64,000 nucleotides of DNA from Lacrimispora saccharolytica (GTDB lineage: Bacteria > Bacillota > Clostridia > Lachnospirales > Lachnospiraceae). The DNA is taken from positions 32,875-96,874 of the forward strand of contig JACJJN010000012.1 of NCBI GenBank assembly GCA_016899975.1, in the 5' to 3' direction. Positions 17,820 to 27,268 of this stretch are shown one piece after another. The notes under the pieces are model-generated. The model was not told the DNA's origin and did not search any database. It worked only from the letters and a program-made list of their open reading frames with translations. Position numbers and translations under genes: made by a program. Position 1 is the stretch's first letter. Each line of letters starts with the position of its first letter.

Positions 17820-19244
17820 ATGGCAATTGAATATCTTGGCCTGAGTGAAGTCAACGGCCCTCTGGTCGTTCTGGAAGGCGTAAAGGATGCCTTTTTTGAG
17901 GAGATGGTGGAATTTACCATCGACGGAAACCAAAAGAAACTGGGCCGCATTGTCGCGGTCTATGAGGATAAGGCGGTCATCCAGGTATTTGAAGGCACCG
18001 AAAACATGTCCCTGCAGAATACCCACACCCGCCTCACCGGCCACCCGATGGAGATCGGTCTTTCCCCGGATATCCTGGGACGTACCTTTGACGGTATCGG
18101 CAACCCCATCGACGGCCTGGGCCCGGTGGATGCGGAAAAGCGCCTGAACGTCAACGGGCTTCCGCTGAACCCTGTAACCAGAAAATACCCGAGAAACTAC
18201 ATCCACACCGGTATCTCCGCCATCGACGGCCTGACCACGCTGATCCGCGGACAGAAACTGCCGATCTTCTCAGGAAACGGCCTGCCCCATGACCAGCTTG
18301 CCGCACAGATCGTACAGCAGGCTTCCCTCGGCAGCGACAGCGATGAAAAATTCGCGATCGTGTTCGCCGCCATGGGCGTCAAATACGATGTGGCAGAATT
18401 TTTCCGCCGTACCTTTGAGGAAAGCGGCGTATCCGACCACGTCGTCATGTTCCTGAACCTGGCAAACGATCCGGTGGTAGAACGACTGATCACACCGAAA
18501 GTCGCCCTGACCGCGGCAGAATATCTGGCGTTCGAAAAGGGTATGCATATCCTGGTCATCCTGACGGATATCACCTCCTTCTGTGAGGCGATGCGTGAGG
18601 TTTCCTCCTCCCGGGGAGAGATCCCTTCCCGTAAGGGTTACCCGGGATATCTGTACAGTGAACTGGCAACTCTGTATGAGCGCGCCGGCATCGTCCAGGA
18701 CGGAACCGGTTCTGTTACCCAGATCCCGATCCTGACCATGCCCAACGATGATATCACCCATCCGATCCCTGACCTGACCGGTTACATCACGGAGGGACAG
18801 ATTGTTCTGGACCGCCAGCTTCACGGACAGTCCATTTATCCGCCGATCAGCGTACTGCCGAGCCTGTCCCGTCTGATGAAGGACGGCATCGGCGAAGGCT
18901 ATACCAGAGCGGACCATCAGGATGTAGCAAACCAGCTGTTCTCCTGCTACGCGAAGGTGGGAGACGCGCGTTCCCTGGCTTCCGTTATCGGTGAGGATGA
19001 GCTTTCACCCATTGATAAAAAGTATCTGATCTTCGGAAACGCCTTCGAAAAAGAATTTATCGGGCAGGGCATGGACGAAAACCGTTCCATGGAAGATACC
19101 CTGAACAAAGCCTGGGATCTGCTGGGACTGCTTCCCCGCGAGGAACTGGACCGTGTGGATACAAAGGTACTTGACCAGTATTATCACCCGACAGAGATCG
19201 ATCTGGCGGCTCAGGCAAAGGCAGAAGCCGACGCGATGAAGTAA
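17820..19244 (+). CDS. ntpB: V-type ATPase regulatory subunit B
   Basis: 474 residues. The non-catalytic nucleotide-site subunit. It lacks a proper P-loop ([17 protein letters not shown] in its place), as all B subunits do, and carries [20 protein letters not shown] and [12 protein letters not shown] toward the C-terminus. AAGGAGGGAAAACGGCA precedes the ATG. Confidence 0.97.
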   Translation: MAIEYLGLSEVNGPLVVLEGVKDAFFEEMVEFTIDGNQKKLGRIVAVYEDKAVIQVFEGTENMSLQNTHTRLTGHPMEIGLSPDILGRTFDGIGNPIDGLGPVDAEKRLNVNGLPLNPVTRKYPRNYIHTGISAIDGLTTLIRGQKLPIFSGNGLPHDQLAAQIVQQASLGSDSDEKFAIVFAAMGVKYDVAEFFRRTFEESGVSDHVVMFLNLANDPVVERLITPKVALTAAEYLAFEKGMHILVILTDITSFCEAMREVSSSRGEIPSRKGYPGYLYSELATLYERAGIVQDGTGSVTQIPILTMPNDDITHPIPDLTGYITEGQIVLDRQLHGQSIYPPISVLPSLSRLMKDGIGEGYTRADHQDVANQLFSCYAKVGDARSLASVIGEDELSPIDKKYLIFGNAFEKEFIGQGMDENRSMEDTLNKAWDLLGLLPREELDRVDTKVLDQYYHPTEIDLAAQAKAEADAMK

Positions 19245-19279
19245 CCGGAAAAACAAACTCTGAAAGGAAGTGATGACCG

Positions 19280-19897
19280 ATGGATCCGAATACCTTTCCC
19301 ACCAAGGGAAACCTGATTCTGGCGAAGAATTCACTGAAGCTGGCCCATATGGGATATGATCTGATGGACAAGAAGCGGAACATCCTGATCCGCGAGCTGA
19401 TGGGCATGATCGACGAGGCAAAGGATATCCAGACGCAGATCGACGTCACCTTCCGGGAAGCCTACAAGGCTCTGCAGGTTGCCAATATGGAAATCGGCAT
19501 CAACAACGTACAGACGTTTTCCTATACGGTGCCTGTGGAAGATTCCATCCGCATCAAGACAAGAAGTATCATGGGCGTGGAGATCCCCCTGGTGGAATCC
19601 GACCCTTCCGGCGAGGTTCCGACCTATGCGTTTTACAACACCAAAGAATCCCTGGATGTGGCACGTCTTGCCTTTGAGAAGGTAAAAGAACTGACCCTGA
19701 AGCTTTCGATGATCGAGAACTCCGCCTACCGGCTTGCCGCAGCGATCAAAAAAACACAGAAGCGGGCAAACGCCCTGAAAAATATTACAATTCCTCATTA
19801 TATGCAGCTGTCCAAGGATATCTCGGACGCCCTGGAGGAAAAAGAACGGGAAGAATTTACCCGGCTGAAAGTAATCAAACAGCGTAAGACAGGTTAA
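19280..19897 (+). CDS. ntpD: V-type ATPase subunit D (central shaft)
   Basis: 205 residues. Long N- and C-terminal helices form the coiled-coil shaft turning inside A3B3; FPTKGNLILAKNSLKLAHMG opens the protein and RRVNALEN-like RANALKNITIPHYM lies near 166-180, the usual D signature. Last gene of the operon, followed by two strong hairpins. Confidence 0.95.
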   Translation: MDPNTFPTKGNLILAKNSLKLAHMGYDLMDKKRNILIRELMGMIDEAKDIQTQIDVTFREAYKALQVANMEIGINNVQTFSYTVPVEDSIRIKTRSIMGVEIPLVESDPSGEVPTYAFYNTKESLDVARLAFEKVKELTLKLSMIENSAYRLAAAIKKTQKRANALKNITIPHYMQLSKDISDALEEKEREEFTRLKVIKQRKTG

Positions 19898-19965
19898 ACC
19901 AGAATAAATTTGAAAACTGCCGGTCCGCAGGATGGTGACCGTACTTTGCGGATTGGCATACAGAA

Positions 19966-20017
19966 AAACGGAAGCGCCGCTCAAAAAAACTCTTTAAGCA
20001 GCGTTTCCGTTTTTTTA
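19966..20017 (+). terminator. Terminator of the V-type ATPase operon
   Basis: ACGGAAGCGCCGCT pairs with AGCAGCGTTTCCGT around an A/T-rich loop and is followed by seven T's. Confidence 0.85.
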
Positions 20018-20022
20018 TCATA

Positions 20023-20082
20023 ACAGTCCGGTCAGGTCTGCGCGTTTGCTGCGCGGGTCTGACCGGACTGTCACTTTTTATT
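20023..20082 (+). terminator. Second large hairpin terminator before abfA
   Basis: ACAGTCCGGTCAG and CTGACCGGACTGT form the outer stem with an inner GTCTGCGCG/CGCGGGTC-type stem, then CTTTTTATTTT on the plus strand. The inner CTGCGCGTTTGCTGCGCG resembles part of the family A repeat at 62418-62446. It separates converging transcripts. Confidence 0.65.
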
Positions 20083-21580
20083 TTACAGCAATATGCAGCA
20101 CGCTGCATGCCGGAATCGTAAAGCGGATTCCTCCATGCACCTGCTCCACTCCATCAAAGGATTTCACGGTCACCTGGTCAGGATCCTCAAAGGTATTCTT
20201 GGCATTCATTTTTCCGGTCACGATCTGAGCCGTGATCTCGCCGGCTTTTCTGCCAAGAATCGTGGTGTCGATGGTATAATCCTTTTCCAGATCCAGGTTG
20301 GTCATCGTGATGTGCAGCACACCGTCCGCATCCTCGGACACCGATTCGCTCAGGTTCGGAACCATATTGCACTCCTCAAGGCCTACCAGTTCCGTCTCCA
20401 GCGTGCTGTCCAGCAGCTGCGCATCCTGATGATACTTATACATGTCAAACACATGGTAGGTCGGTGTTTTGACCATCTTCGCGCCCTCGGTCAGAATCAC
20501 CGACTGAAGTACATTGACCATCTGCGCGATATTCGCCATCTTCACACGGTCGCTGTGTTTGTTGAAGATGTTCAGGTTGATGCCGGCTACCAGAGCGTCA
20601 CGCATGGTATTCTGCTGGTACAGGAATCCCGGATTGGTTCCCGGCTCCACGTCGAACCAGGTGCCCCACTCGTCGACGATCATGCCCACCTGCTTCTGCG
20701 GATCATACTTGTCCATGATCGCTCCGTGGCGGCGGATCAGTTCATCCATATACCAGGTTTTCTTCATAGTCTGATACCATATTTTTTCATCAAACTCCGT
20801 AGCGCTTCCCTTGTGCTCCCATCCGCCCGGATGTGTGTAGTAGTGCAGAGACAGTCCGTCCATAAATCCGTGCTGATCCGGCGCGCATCTGCGGAAGGTT
20901 GCTTTCATCACTTCCTCTGTCCACTCATAATCATCCACATTCGGTCCGCAGGCAATCTTTTTGATCGGCTTCTTGCTGTCATAGCATCTCACATACGTCT
21001 GATATCTGCGGTACATATTTCCGTAAAATTCCGGGTTCATGTTTCCTCCGCAGCCCCAGTTTTCATTTCCGACACCGAAAAAGTCCACCTTCCATGATCC
21101 TTCATGGCCATTTTTCTTTCTCAGCTCCGCCATGGGAGATACGCCCTCAAAGGTCATGTATTCCACCCATTCGGACATCTCCTGCACCGTACCGCTTCCC
21201 ATATTTCCATTGACATAAGTCTCACATCCCAGCTGGCGGCACAGCTCAAAGAATTCATGGGTACCGAAGCTGTTGTCCTCCACAACGCCGCCCCAGTGGG
21301 TATTGACGATCTTCTTTCTCTCTTCTTTCGGACCGATTCCGTCTTTCCAGTGATATTCATCCGCAAAGCATCCGCCCGGCCAGCGAAGCACCGGAATACG
21401 GATCTGTTTCAGCGCTTCCACAACATCGGTACGCATCCCATTGACATTCGGGATCTCGGAATTTTCTCCGACATAGATTCCCTCGTAGATACAGCGTCCC
21501 AGATGCTCGGAAAAATGCCCCTGGATCTCCTTGTTGATCTTGCTCAATTTTCTGTTTGCGTTGATGACTAATTTTGCCAT
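20078..21580 (-). CDS. abfA: Alpha-L-arabinofuranosidase, GH51
   Basis: 500 residues from ATG 21580, with AAAGGAG about 9 bases upstream. A retaining hydrolase removing arabinofuranose side chains from plant hemicellulose. [14 protein letters not shown] near residue 172 holds the acid/base glutamate and [12 protein letters not shown] near 290 the nucleophile. There is no signal peptide, so it acts inside the cell on imported oligosaccharides. The ArsR-type gene upstream on the same strand, with a shared operator-like motif, is its likely regulator. Confidence 0.93.
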   Translation of the reverse strand: MAKLVINANRKLSKINKEIQGHFSEHLGRCIYEGIYVGENSEIPNVNGMRTDVVEALKQIRIPVLRWPGGCFADEYHWKDGIGPKEERKKIVNTHWGGVVEDNSFGTHEFFELCRQLGCETYVNGNMGSGTVQEMSEWVEYMTFEGVSPMAELRKKNGHEGSWKVDFFGVGNENWGCGGNMNPEFYGNMYRRYQTYVRCYDSKKPIKKIACGPNVDDYEWTEEVMKATFRRCAPDQHGFMDGLSLHYYTHPGGWEHKGSATEFDEKIWYQTMKKTWYMDELIRRHGAIMDKYDPQKQVGMIVDEWGTWFDVEPGTNPGFLYQQNTMRDALVAGINLNIFNKHSDRVKMANIAQMVNVLQSVILTEGAKMVKTPTYHVFDMYKYHQDAQLLDSTLETELVGLEECNMVPNLSESVSEDADGVLHITMTNLDLEKDYTIDTTILGRKAGEITAQIVTGKMNAKNTFEDPDQVTVKSFDGVEQVHGGIRFTIPACSVLHIAVK

Positions 21581-21654
21581 AACCATAATCTCCTTTCTCA
21601 AAGCCCTCTCGGCTAAATGATATCGTCATACTGCCGGAACACACTCACACCTAT

Positions 21655-21680
21655 ATTTTAGTTATTTCAAAAATATTTTA
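21655..21680 (-). promoter_or_regulatory. Possible operator upstream of abfA
   Basis: ATTTTAGTTATTTCAAAAAT on the plus strand repeats the half-site ATTTTAG seen as a perfect dyad upstream of the ArsR-type gene (22932-22951). Inferred binding site for that regulator. Confidence 0.35.
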
Positions 21681-21747
21681 ACATTTTATATTGGTTTTTT
21701 CCAGTATTTTTTTATATTCTTTCAATCTGATCGCAACAGTTTCAAAT

Positions 21748-21842
21748 CAAAAACAGCCCGGGAAAGACAGCATGTACACGCAGCAGACATCTTTACCGAT
21801 GTACGCCGCACGCATACTGTCTTCCCCGGACTGTTTTTATCC
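21748..21842 (-). terminator. Terminator of the ArsR-type regulator gene
   Basis: On the minus strand AAAACAGTCCGGGGAAGACAG pairs with CTGTCTTTCCCGGGCTGTTTT around a ~45-base stemmed loop, followed by T's. It is unusually long and stable. Confidence 0.7.
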
Positions 21843-21845
21843 GCC

Positions 21846-22853
21846 TTATTGTAAGAGACTTCTCTCAATCTCTGAAGACTTTTCTATTCTCCTGTCTTCA
21901 TCGTAACAGTTCAGCCCTGCTGAACTGTTACTCTTCATCGGACTGTAGTTAATCCTCACATTGATATCCTGATTATAGTTTCCAAACTGGCTGCCGAAAA
22001 TGGTCAGTCCTCCCACATTCTCCGTATCATCACGCACCATGAACCGGAAACGGATCGTGCTCTTGAAATTCAAATCAAACTGCCGGATGTTCACATCCGA
22101 TATTTTTACTCCATCAACAAAAGTTCCCTTACTGTTGATCACGATCATTTTCAGCAAGCCATACTGATTCCATTCCGGAAGCCACCAATCCGGCGTAAAA
22201 ATCCCCCGGACATCTCCAAAATCACCCGGGCTTGTCCACGTGCCGATTTCCACATCATTCAGATAAAATGAAATATCGGACGGCCAGTCGTTATTGTAAC
22301 CCGGCGCTTCTGAACTGATCTCCGCCGAAATTGTTATCTGATCAATTTTCTGTAACGCGGGCAGAAAATTTGGTATGATATACTCTACATAACCTCTGGA
22401 AAACCATAAAATCTGCGCATTCATACGATCCGGATGTGCAAAATATCTTGGGTCATCCACTGTCCCGATCAGTGCCTCGCCGGTTGCGATCCCACAGGTA
22501 GGAAGAATTCTGTAATCCGTATAATGTCCCACCGGCAGAGAAGTGGTATAAATATCTTTTCCAACTTCCTCCTCATCTTCCACAATATCTATCAGAATCT
22601 TCTCCACATCTACACGGCAGATTTTCTGATTCCCATGCCCCGTATGTTCTGTCAGAACCTTCACAATACCGGTTTGTTCCAACTGCCTGATATGGCTGGT
22701 CAGCGCTCCGTTTGTAATGCCAAGGCTGGATGCCAGTTCATTCATATTCATCTGCTGTTTTTCCAACAGGATTTTAATAATATTAATTCTGATTTCCGAT
22801 CCCAATGCTTTAAAGACCGGCAATCCTTCATCAAGATTTTTTAAATGAAGCAT
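21846..22853 (-). CDS. ArsR-type HTH regulator with C-terminal sensor domain, probable arabinose-utilisation regulator
   Basis: 335 residues. Residues 10-90 form an ArsR-like winged helix (FKALGSEIRINIIKILL, then MNELASSLGITNGALTSHIRQLE). The remaining ~240 residues look beta-rich and Trp/Tyr-rich (DWPSDISFYLNDVEIGTWTSPGDFG), resembling carbohydrate-binding sensor domains in regulators next to arabinofuranosidase genes. The last ~25 codons, from NSSAGLNCYDED, are read through a family A palindromic repeat (21903-21931), so the native C-terminus was probably replaced or extended. Metal-binding cysteines of classical ArsR are absent. Confidence 0.75.
   Translation of the reverse strand: MLHLKNLDEGLPVFKALGSEIRINIIKILLEKQQMNMNELASSLGITNGALTSHIRQLEQTGIVKVLTEHTGHGNQKICRVDVEKILIDIVEDEEEVGKDIYTTSLPVGHYTDYRILPTCGIATGEALIGTVDDPRYFAHPDRMNAQILWFSRGYVEYIIPNFLPALQKIDQITISAEISSEAPGYNNDWPSDISFYLNDVEIGTWTSPGDFGDVRGIFTPDWWLPEWNQYGLLKMIVINSKGTFVDGVKISDVNIRQFDLNFKSTIRFRFMVRDDTENVGGLTIFGSQFGNYNQDINVRINYSPMKSNSSAGLNCYDEDRRIEKSSEIERSLLQ
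21903..21931. repeat. Family A palindrome inside the 3' end of a coding sequence
   Basis: GTAACAGTTCAGC, a 3-base loop, GCTGAACTGTTAC: a perfect 13-base inverted repeat, translated in frame as part of the ArsR-type protein. Confidence 0.9.
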
Positions 22854-22931
22854 AATTCATCCCCCTGCAATATATTTTCTATTCTCGGGATCTTCCAATC
22901 CGGCTGCTCAATTTCCTTACATTCGGAAATT

Positions 22932-22951
22932 ATTTTAGTTCTATCTAAAAT
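22932..22951. promoter_or_regulatory. Dyad operator upstream of the ArsR-type gene
   Basis: ATTTTAG, six bases, CTAAAAT: a perfect 7-base inverted repeat about 80 bases before the start codon. Probable autoregulatory site. Confidence 0.5.
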
Positions 22952-23036
22952 TTAATTCTACCTGCATTTTTTTCAATGTGCAAGCCCGAATTTCTCCGCC
23001 TGCGGCGGGTCGCACAAGCGACATCTTCCACTCCGC

Positions 23037-23101
23037 CGCAGTGCGGCAGTCGCCAAATGGACATGCAAGCATGTCCACTTGGCTCGTTGCCCGCGGGAAT
23101 A
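23037..23101. repeat. Family C palindromic repeat (complete copy)
   Basis: A GC-rich lead-in is followed by GCCAAATGGACATGC and GCATGTCCACTTGGC (hairpin 23052-23083) and a GC-rich tail ending GGAATAA. The same unit occurs at 42657-42718 with one or two changes and as two halves around 9323-9510. The rest of the 22854-23200 gap shows no gene. Confidence 0.8.
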
Positions 23102-23200
23102 AGTGCACAGACCTGGGGGGAACGTCTCATAAAAATCCCTTTTCATCCGTTCAAGATTCTCAAAACAGATAAAAACTTTTATTCCTGTGTGGCATTCTCT

Positions 23201-24412
23201 TTACTCATCCAGACTTCCGTTAAACACATATTTATCCAGACGGTCCATTGCGTCCACAACTCTCACATGAGGAACCGCCAGGTTTATACGAACCGCATAC
23301 GGACGGTTAAACGGACGTCCATCCTGCCAGATCACTCCGACACGGACTCCCGCCTTCAGCAGTTCGTCCATGGTCTTTCCATGCTCCTTACACCACTCTT
23401 CACAATCCAAATAGAGCATATAAGTACCCTGAGGCTTCGCCAGAGAAACGCCTTTGAAATTCTTCGTGATATAATCATAAGCATAGTCCACATTGCTTCC
23501 TAATACCTGACAGAGCTCATCCACCCACTCACGTCCTTCCGGCTTATAAGCGCCGATCAGAGCATGCACAGACAGCACATTGGTCATATTGTAGTGGGAC
23601 ATCTCGGACACCTTCACCACACGATCCCGCAGATAAGAATTATAAATCACATGGTAGGAACCAACCAATCCTGCCAGATTGAAGGTCTTGGTCGGCGCAT
23701 ACACCGCGATAGTACGGTTCTTTGCATCCTCGGACACGCTCTGCGTCGGAATATGCTTTGCTCCCGGAAGCACAATGTCTGACCAGATTTCATCAGAAAT
23801 CACGATACAGTCATGTTTCTGATAAATCTCCATCGCCTTTTCGATCTCTTCTCTCTCCCAGACTCTTCCGGTCGGATTATGCGGAGAACAGAAAATCGCA
23901 CAATGGATGTGATTCTCGACAATCTTCTTCTCCATATCCTCATAATCCATACGCCAAACGCCGTTTTCATCTCTCACAAGATCGCTGAGAACCATTTTCC
24001 GTCCGTTATTGTTCATGGTTCCGGTAAATCCGATATAAGTCGGAGAGTGCAGCAGTACCGCCTCACCCGGTGCGGTAAACGCCTGAAGCGCAGAGGCCAC
24101 GCAGCCCAGCACTCCGTTCTCGTAACCGATGCATTCCTTTGTAAGTCCTTCCACGCCGAAACGATCTTTATGCCATCCGATAATACTGTCGAAATACTCA
24201 TCCGGAAGCATAAAATAACCAAAATGGGGATGTTTCAGACGTTCACTGACCGCTTCAAGAATCGTCGGCAGCGTTGGGAAATTCATATCCGCCACCCACA
24301 TGGGAATCACAGAAAATCCTTCCGCTACCTCTGCATCCGGAATCGGAATGGTATCCACAGCAATTGCGTCATGACCTTTACGGTCCAAAATCGTCGTAAA
24401 ATCGTACTTCAT
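23201..24412 (-). CDS. PatB/MalY family PLP-dependent C-S lyase (aminotransferase class I/II fold)
   Basis: 403 residues from ATG 24412; the longer frame has no ribosome site. Fold-type I PLP enzyme. YDFTTILDRKGHDAIAVDTI opens the protein, VIPMWVADMNFPTLP follows, as in MalY/PatB cystathionine beta-lyases. NPTGRVW near 165, SDEIWSDI near 195 and the PLP lysine in APTKTFNLAGL near 232 are visible. Likely activity is beta-elimination on cystathionine or cysteine conjugates; some members moonlight as regulators. Confidence 0.88.
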   Translation of the reverse strand: MKYDFTTILDRKGHDAIAVDTIPIPDAEVAEGFSVIPMWVADMNFPTLPTILEAVSERLKHPHFGYFMLPDEYFDSIIGWHKDRFGVEGLTKECIGYENGVLGCVASALQAFTAPGEAVLLHSPTYIGFTGTMNNNGRKMVLSDLVRDENGVWRMDYEDMEKKIVENHIHCAIFCSPHNPTGRVWEREEIEKAMEIYQKHDCIVISDEIWSDIVLPGAKHIPTQSVSEDAKNRTIAVYAPTKTFNLAGLVGSYHVIYNSYLRDRVVKVSEMSHYNMTNVLSVHALIGAYKPEGREWVDELCQVLGSNVDYAYDYITKNFKGVSLAKPQGTYMLYLDCEEWCKEHGKTMDELLKAGVRVGVIWQDGRPFNRPYAVRINLAVPHVRVVDAMDRLDKYVFNGSLDE

Positions 24413-24588
24413 ACTCAAAACCCTTTCTGTTGTATTTTTTAACCGTTCATCCCGCCGCCGCTGAACTTTCGTCCGAACAGCCGCTATCGGTGTCCGTTGC
24501 ACGGAAACGCCATTACTTTTATTCTACTCCCGTTACAGAAATTCATCCACTGTTTTCGCATAGGATCATCACTGCATTTCACGCAGGA

Positions 24589-25608
24589 TTACCGCTGCAG
24601 ATTTGTATCCTTTGCCTTCATAACCTGAAGAACATCCTTCTCGCTGATCACATTGAAATCCTTCTGGATCATCAGCTTCAGAACACTTGCAGTGATGGCA
24701 AAATCTATGGTTTTCTGAGGGTCGAATCCCTGTACAATTCCATGCAGCAGCCCGCCCGCGAAAGCATCCCCGGCGCCCACTGCCTCCAGACTGTGCACCG
24801 TATGTACCGGACTCTCGTAAAAGACTCCATCCTTCAGATAGATTCCCATCCAGTCACCGTCCTCCACGGTGCATATATTTCTCAGAACACTCGCCACCGC
24901 CTTACACTTCGGATACTGCCGGAGAATTTCTTCCATCCCCCTCTTGTAGCTGTCGATCTGGTCGATACCATGCGCCATATCACCGTTAAACGCATGAATT
25001 CCCAGTGTCGCTTCAAAATCTTCATCATTGGCAATACAGAGATCCACATAGTTCATCAGATGCTTCATAACCTGCTGCGCCTTTTCTGTGCTCCACATTT
25101 TGGAACGGTAATTCAGGTCGCAGACTACCTGGATCGAATGAGCCTGGCAATATTCCAGCGCCTCCAGTACCGCCTGCTCCATCTGCCCGCTGATTGCCGG
25201 CGTGACACCGGAAAAGTAAAAAATGTCGATATCCTTCAGGATCTTTTCCCAGTCAAACTCCGCAGCATCCGCCAGCGCCAGCGCACTGTATTCCCGGTCA
25301 TAAACAACATTGGTCGGGCGGATATTGGTTCCCTTTTCAAAATAATAGATTCCCAGCCGGGAGCCTCCGTGGAGCACACAGGAGGTATCCACCCCGAACC
25401 GACGCACCGCTCCCAGCGCCGCAAGTCCTACCGGATTATCCGGAATTTTTGTCACATAAGCCGCCTCGTCCCCGAACATGGCAAGGGACACCGCTACATT
25501 GGATTCAGCACCGCCGTAGCTTGCCTCAAACCCGTCCGCCTGAAGAATCTTCAGATACTCCGGCGTTTTGAGACGCAGCATAATCTCACCAAACGTCATT
25601 ACCTTCAT
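24589..25608 (-). CDS. PfkB family sugar kinase, probable 2-dehydro-3-deoxygluconokinase
   Basis: 339 residues from ATG 25608, with AAGGG upstream. PfkB/ribokinase fold. The first signature is GGAESNVAVSLAMFGDEA near residue 33 and the second VGAGDAFAGGLLHG near 278 with the catalytic Asp. VMTFGEIMLRLKTPEY at the start is typical of KDG kinases (KdgK), which phosphorylate KDG from uronate breakdown. No other uronate gene is nearby, so the substrate is a best guess. Confidence 0.8.
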   Translation of the reverse strand: MKVMTFGEIMLRLKTPEYLKILQADGFEASYGGAESNVAVSLAMFGDEAAYVTKIPDNPVGLAALGAVRRFGVDTSCVLHGGSRLGIYYFEKGTNIRPTNVVYDREYSALALADAAEFDWEKILKDIDIFYFSGVTPAISGQMEQAVLEALEYCQAHSIQVVCDLNYRSKMWSTEKAQQVMKHLMNYVDLCIANDEDFEATLGIHAFNGDMAHGIDQIDSYKRGMEEILRQYPKCKAVASVLRNICTVEDGDWMGIYLKDGVFYESPVHTVHSLEAVGAGDAFAGGLLHGIVQGFDPQKTIDFAITASVLKLMIQKDFNVISEKDVLQVMKAKDTNLQR

Positions 25609-25677
25609 TTCTTTTCCCTTACTTTCTTTGATATTACTTTTCAATAACCGCTCAGCCAGCCGAAAGATTACATCCAG

Positions 25678-26766
25678 TTACACCAAATCTTTCCGCAGGA
25701 TCCGTGAGATCGTTTCCTGATCCAGACTGCGGATCACTCCGGCTGCCATATCCACTGCCGCATCCATATCCTTCACTGCGCAGAAATTATAATGGCTGTG
25801 CACATAGCGGGACGGAATCCCCAGCACAAGAACCGGCACTGCCTGTCCCTCCAGGCTGATCTTGCCCGCATTGGTACTGCCGCCTCTGCGTACCGCATCC
25901 TGATAAGAAATTCCCATGGCATCACCGATCCGATGGGCAAGCTCTATAAATACAGGATTGGAGATATAACTTTTATCCATATGGCGGATCTGAACTCCTC
26001 CGCCCATCACACACTGTGCCAGTCCCGGCGCATAATAGAAATCATCGGCAGGCGAACCCTCAAACACAATCGCCAGATCCGGTTTCACCGCCTGGGCAGT
26101 GACAGCCGCTCCTCTCGTGCCCACTTCCTCCTGAGCCGCAAATGCTCCAACCACATCCACGCCAAGGGAATTCTCCTGCTCCAGCGCTCTCATCGTCTCA
26201 ACCACGCAGGCACAGCCCAGGCGGTTGTCAAAAGCTTTTCCAAAGCAGATTCCCCTCTTTTCCTGGTATTCAAACGATACATCCGGCATGATCGGATCCC
26301 CCGGACGGATTCCGTAGGATTCCTCCACTTCCTTTCTGCTTCCGGCGCCTACATCTACCGCCAGATTTTCGATATCGAGATCCTGATTTCCCCTTTCACT
26401 TTCTTTCAGAAAATGCACCGGTTTTGAGGTGATGATTCCCCGGATCCTTTCCCCTTTTCCGTTCCGGACGATCACGGAGTGTGCCGGCAGGCTGGTCAGA
26501 TGAAATCCTCCCAGTGTCAGAATGTTCAGCAATCCGTTTTCACGGATCGACTGTACCATAAATCCACACTCATCCAGATGCGCATCCAGCATCACCACCG
26601 GCTTTTTCCCGGAAAAATCCTTCCGTCTCATATAAACATTGCACATCGCATCATTGGTGACCTGGAATTCCCGTGTATGACGATAAATCACCCGGCACAC
26701 CTCTTCTTCAAATCCACTGGGACCAAATGCATTGGAAAGCTCTTCCATCAATTGAATATCAGCCAT
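25678..26766 (-). CDS. M42 family metallopeptidase (glutamyl aminopeptidase/endoglucanase-like)
   Basis: 362 residues from ATG 26766, with AAAGGAG upstream. Dinuclear-metal aminopeptidase of the TET/PepA type. Metal ligands appear in DAHLDECGFMV near 65, AFDNRLGCACVVE near 178 (bridging Asp), AAQEEVGTRGA near 211 (catalytic and ligand Glu) and EGSPADD near 234. Cytoplasmic; trims short peptides. Downstream on the strand lie the sugar kinase and MalY-type genes, with gaps of 69 and 176 bases. Confidence 0.92.
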   Translation of the reverse strand: MADIQLMEELSNAFGPSGFEEEVCRVIYRHTREFQVTNDAMCNVYMRRKDFSGKKPVVMLDAHLDECGFMVQSIRENGLLNILTLGGFHLTSLPAHSVIVRNGKGERIRGIITSKPVHFLKESERGNQDLDIENLAVDVGAGSRKEVEESYGIRPGDPIMPDVSFEYQEKRGICFGKAFDNRLGCACVVETMRALEQENSLGVDVVGAFAAQEEVGTRGAAVTAQAVKPDLAIVFEGSPADDFYYAPGLAQCVMGGGVQIRHMDKSYISNPVFIELAHRIGDAMGISYQDAVRRGGSTNAGKISLEGQAVPVLVLGIPSRYVHSHYNFCAVKDMDAAVDMAAGVIRSLDQETISRILRKDLV

Positions 26767-27002
26767 TTTTTCTCTCCTTTCTCCGTCAGAATGCTTCTGC
26801 AGAAAGCAATTCTTAAACAAACTCTGAAAACATTGTACAATCCGCTGTCTCAAATTGCAAGGTTTGCCAGACGGATGTCTGAATATTTGTAAACGTTCCG
26901 CCAGCCGGATTATTACGAAGACAGCCAGCCGAACCGTTGCGAAGATTTGCTGCTTGCAAAATAACAGAAAATGTAGTAAACTGAGTGGGTATTATAGAAC
27001 AT

Positions 27003-27076
27003 GTTCCTGTAGCTCAGTAGGATAGAGCGATTGCCTCCTAAGCAATAGGCCGCTGGTTCGACTCCAGTCAGGAACG
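27003..27076 (+). tRNA. tRNA-Arg (anticodon CCT)
   Basis: A 74-base cloverleaf. Acceptor GTTCCTG/CAGGAAC with discriminator G, D-arm AGCTCAGTAGGATAGAGC, anticodon loop CTCCTAA (CCT), T-arm CTGGTTCGACTCCAG. CCA is not encoded. Confidence 0.95.
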
Positions 27077-27080
27077 TAGA

Positions 27081-27115
27081 AACGCCATGAATCCAAGGAT
27101 TTGTGGCGTTTTTTC
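27081..27115 (+). terminator. Terminator of tRNA-Arg
   Basis: AACGCCATGAATCC, short loop, GGATTTGTGGCGTT, then TTTTC. Confidence 0.85.
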
Positions 27116-27268
27116 TTGCAGAAAACACGTTTAATTAACTTCCTTTATAGTAATTCAAAATTTTATCTCCAAATGCACCGGATCGCTCTCGACCACATGC
27201 ACCTCCAGGTGATGGAAGTAAGTAGAAATTGTGACAATGCAAGATGGCTTGGGATTTTGATGCTTGAA

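Noticed and set aside
16668..18206. A 512-codon open frame antisense to the V-ATPase A and B genes
   Set aside because: A shadow of two strongly conserved genes; no domain or ribosome site.
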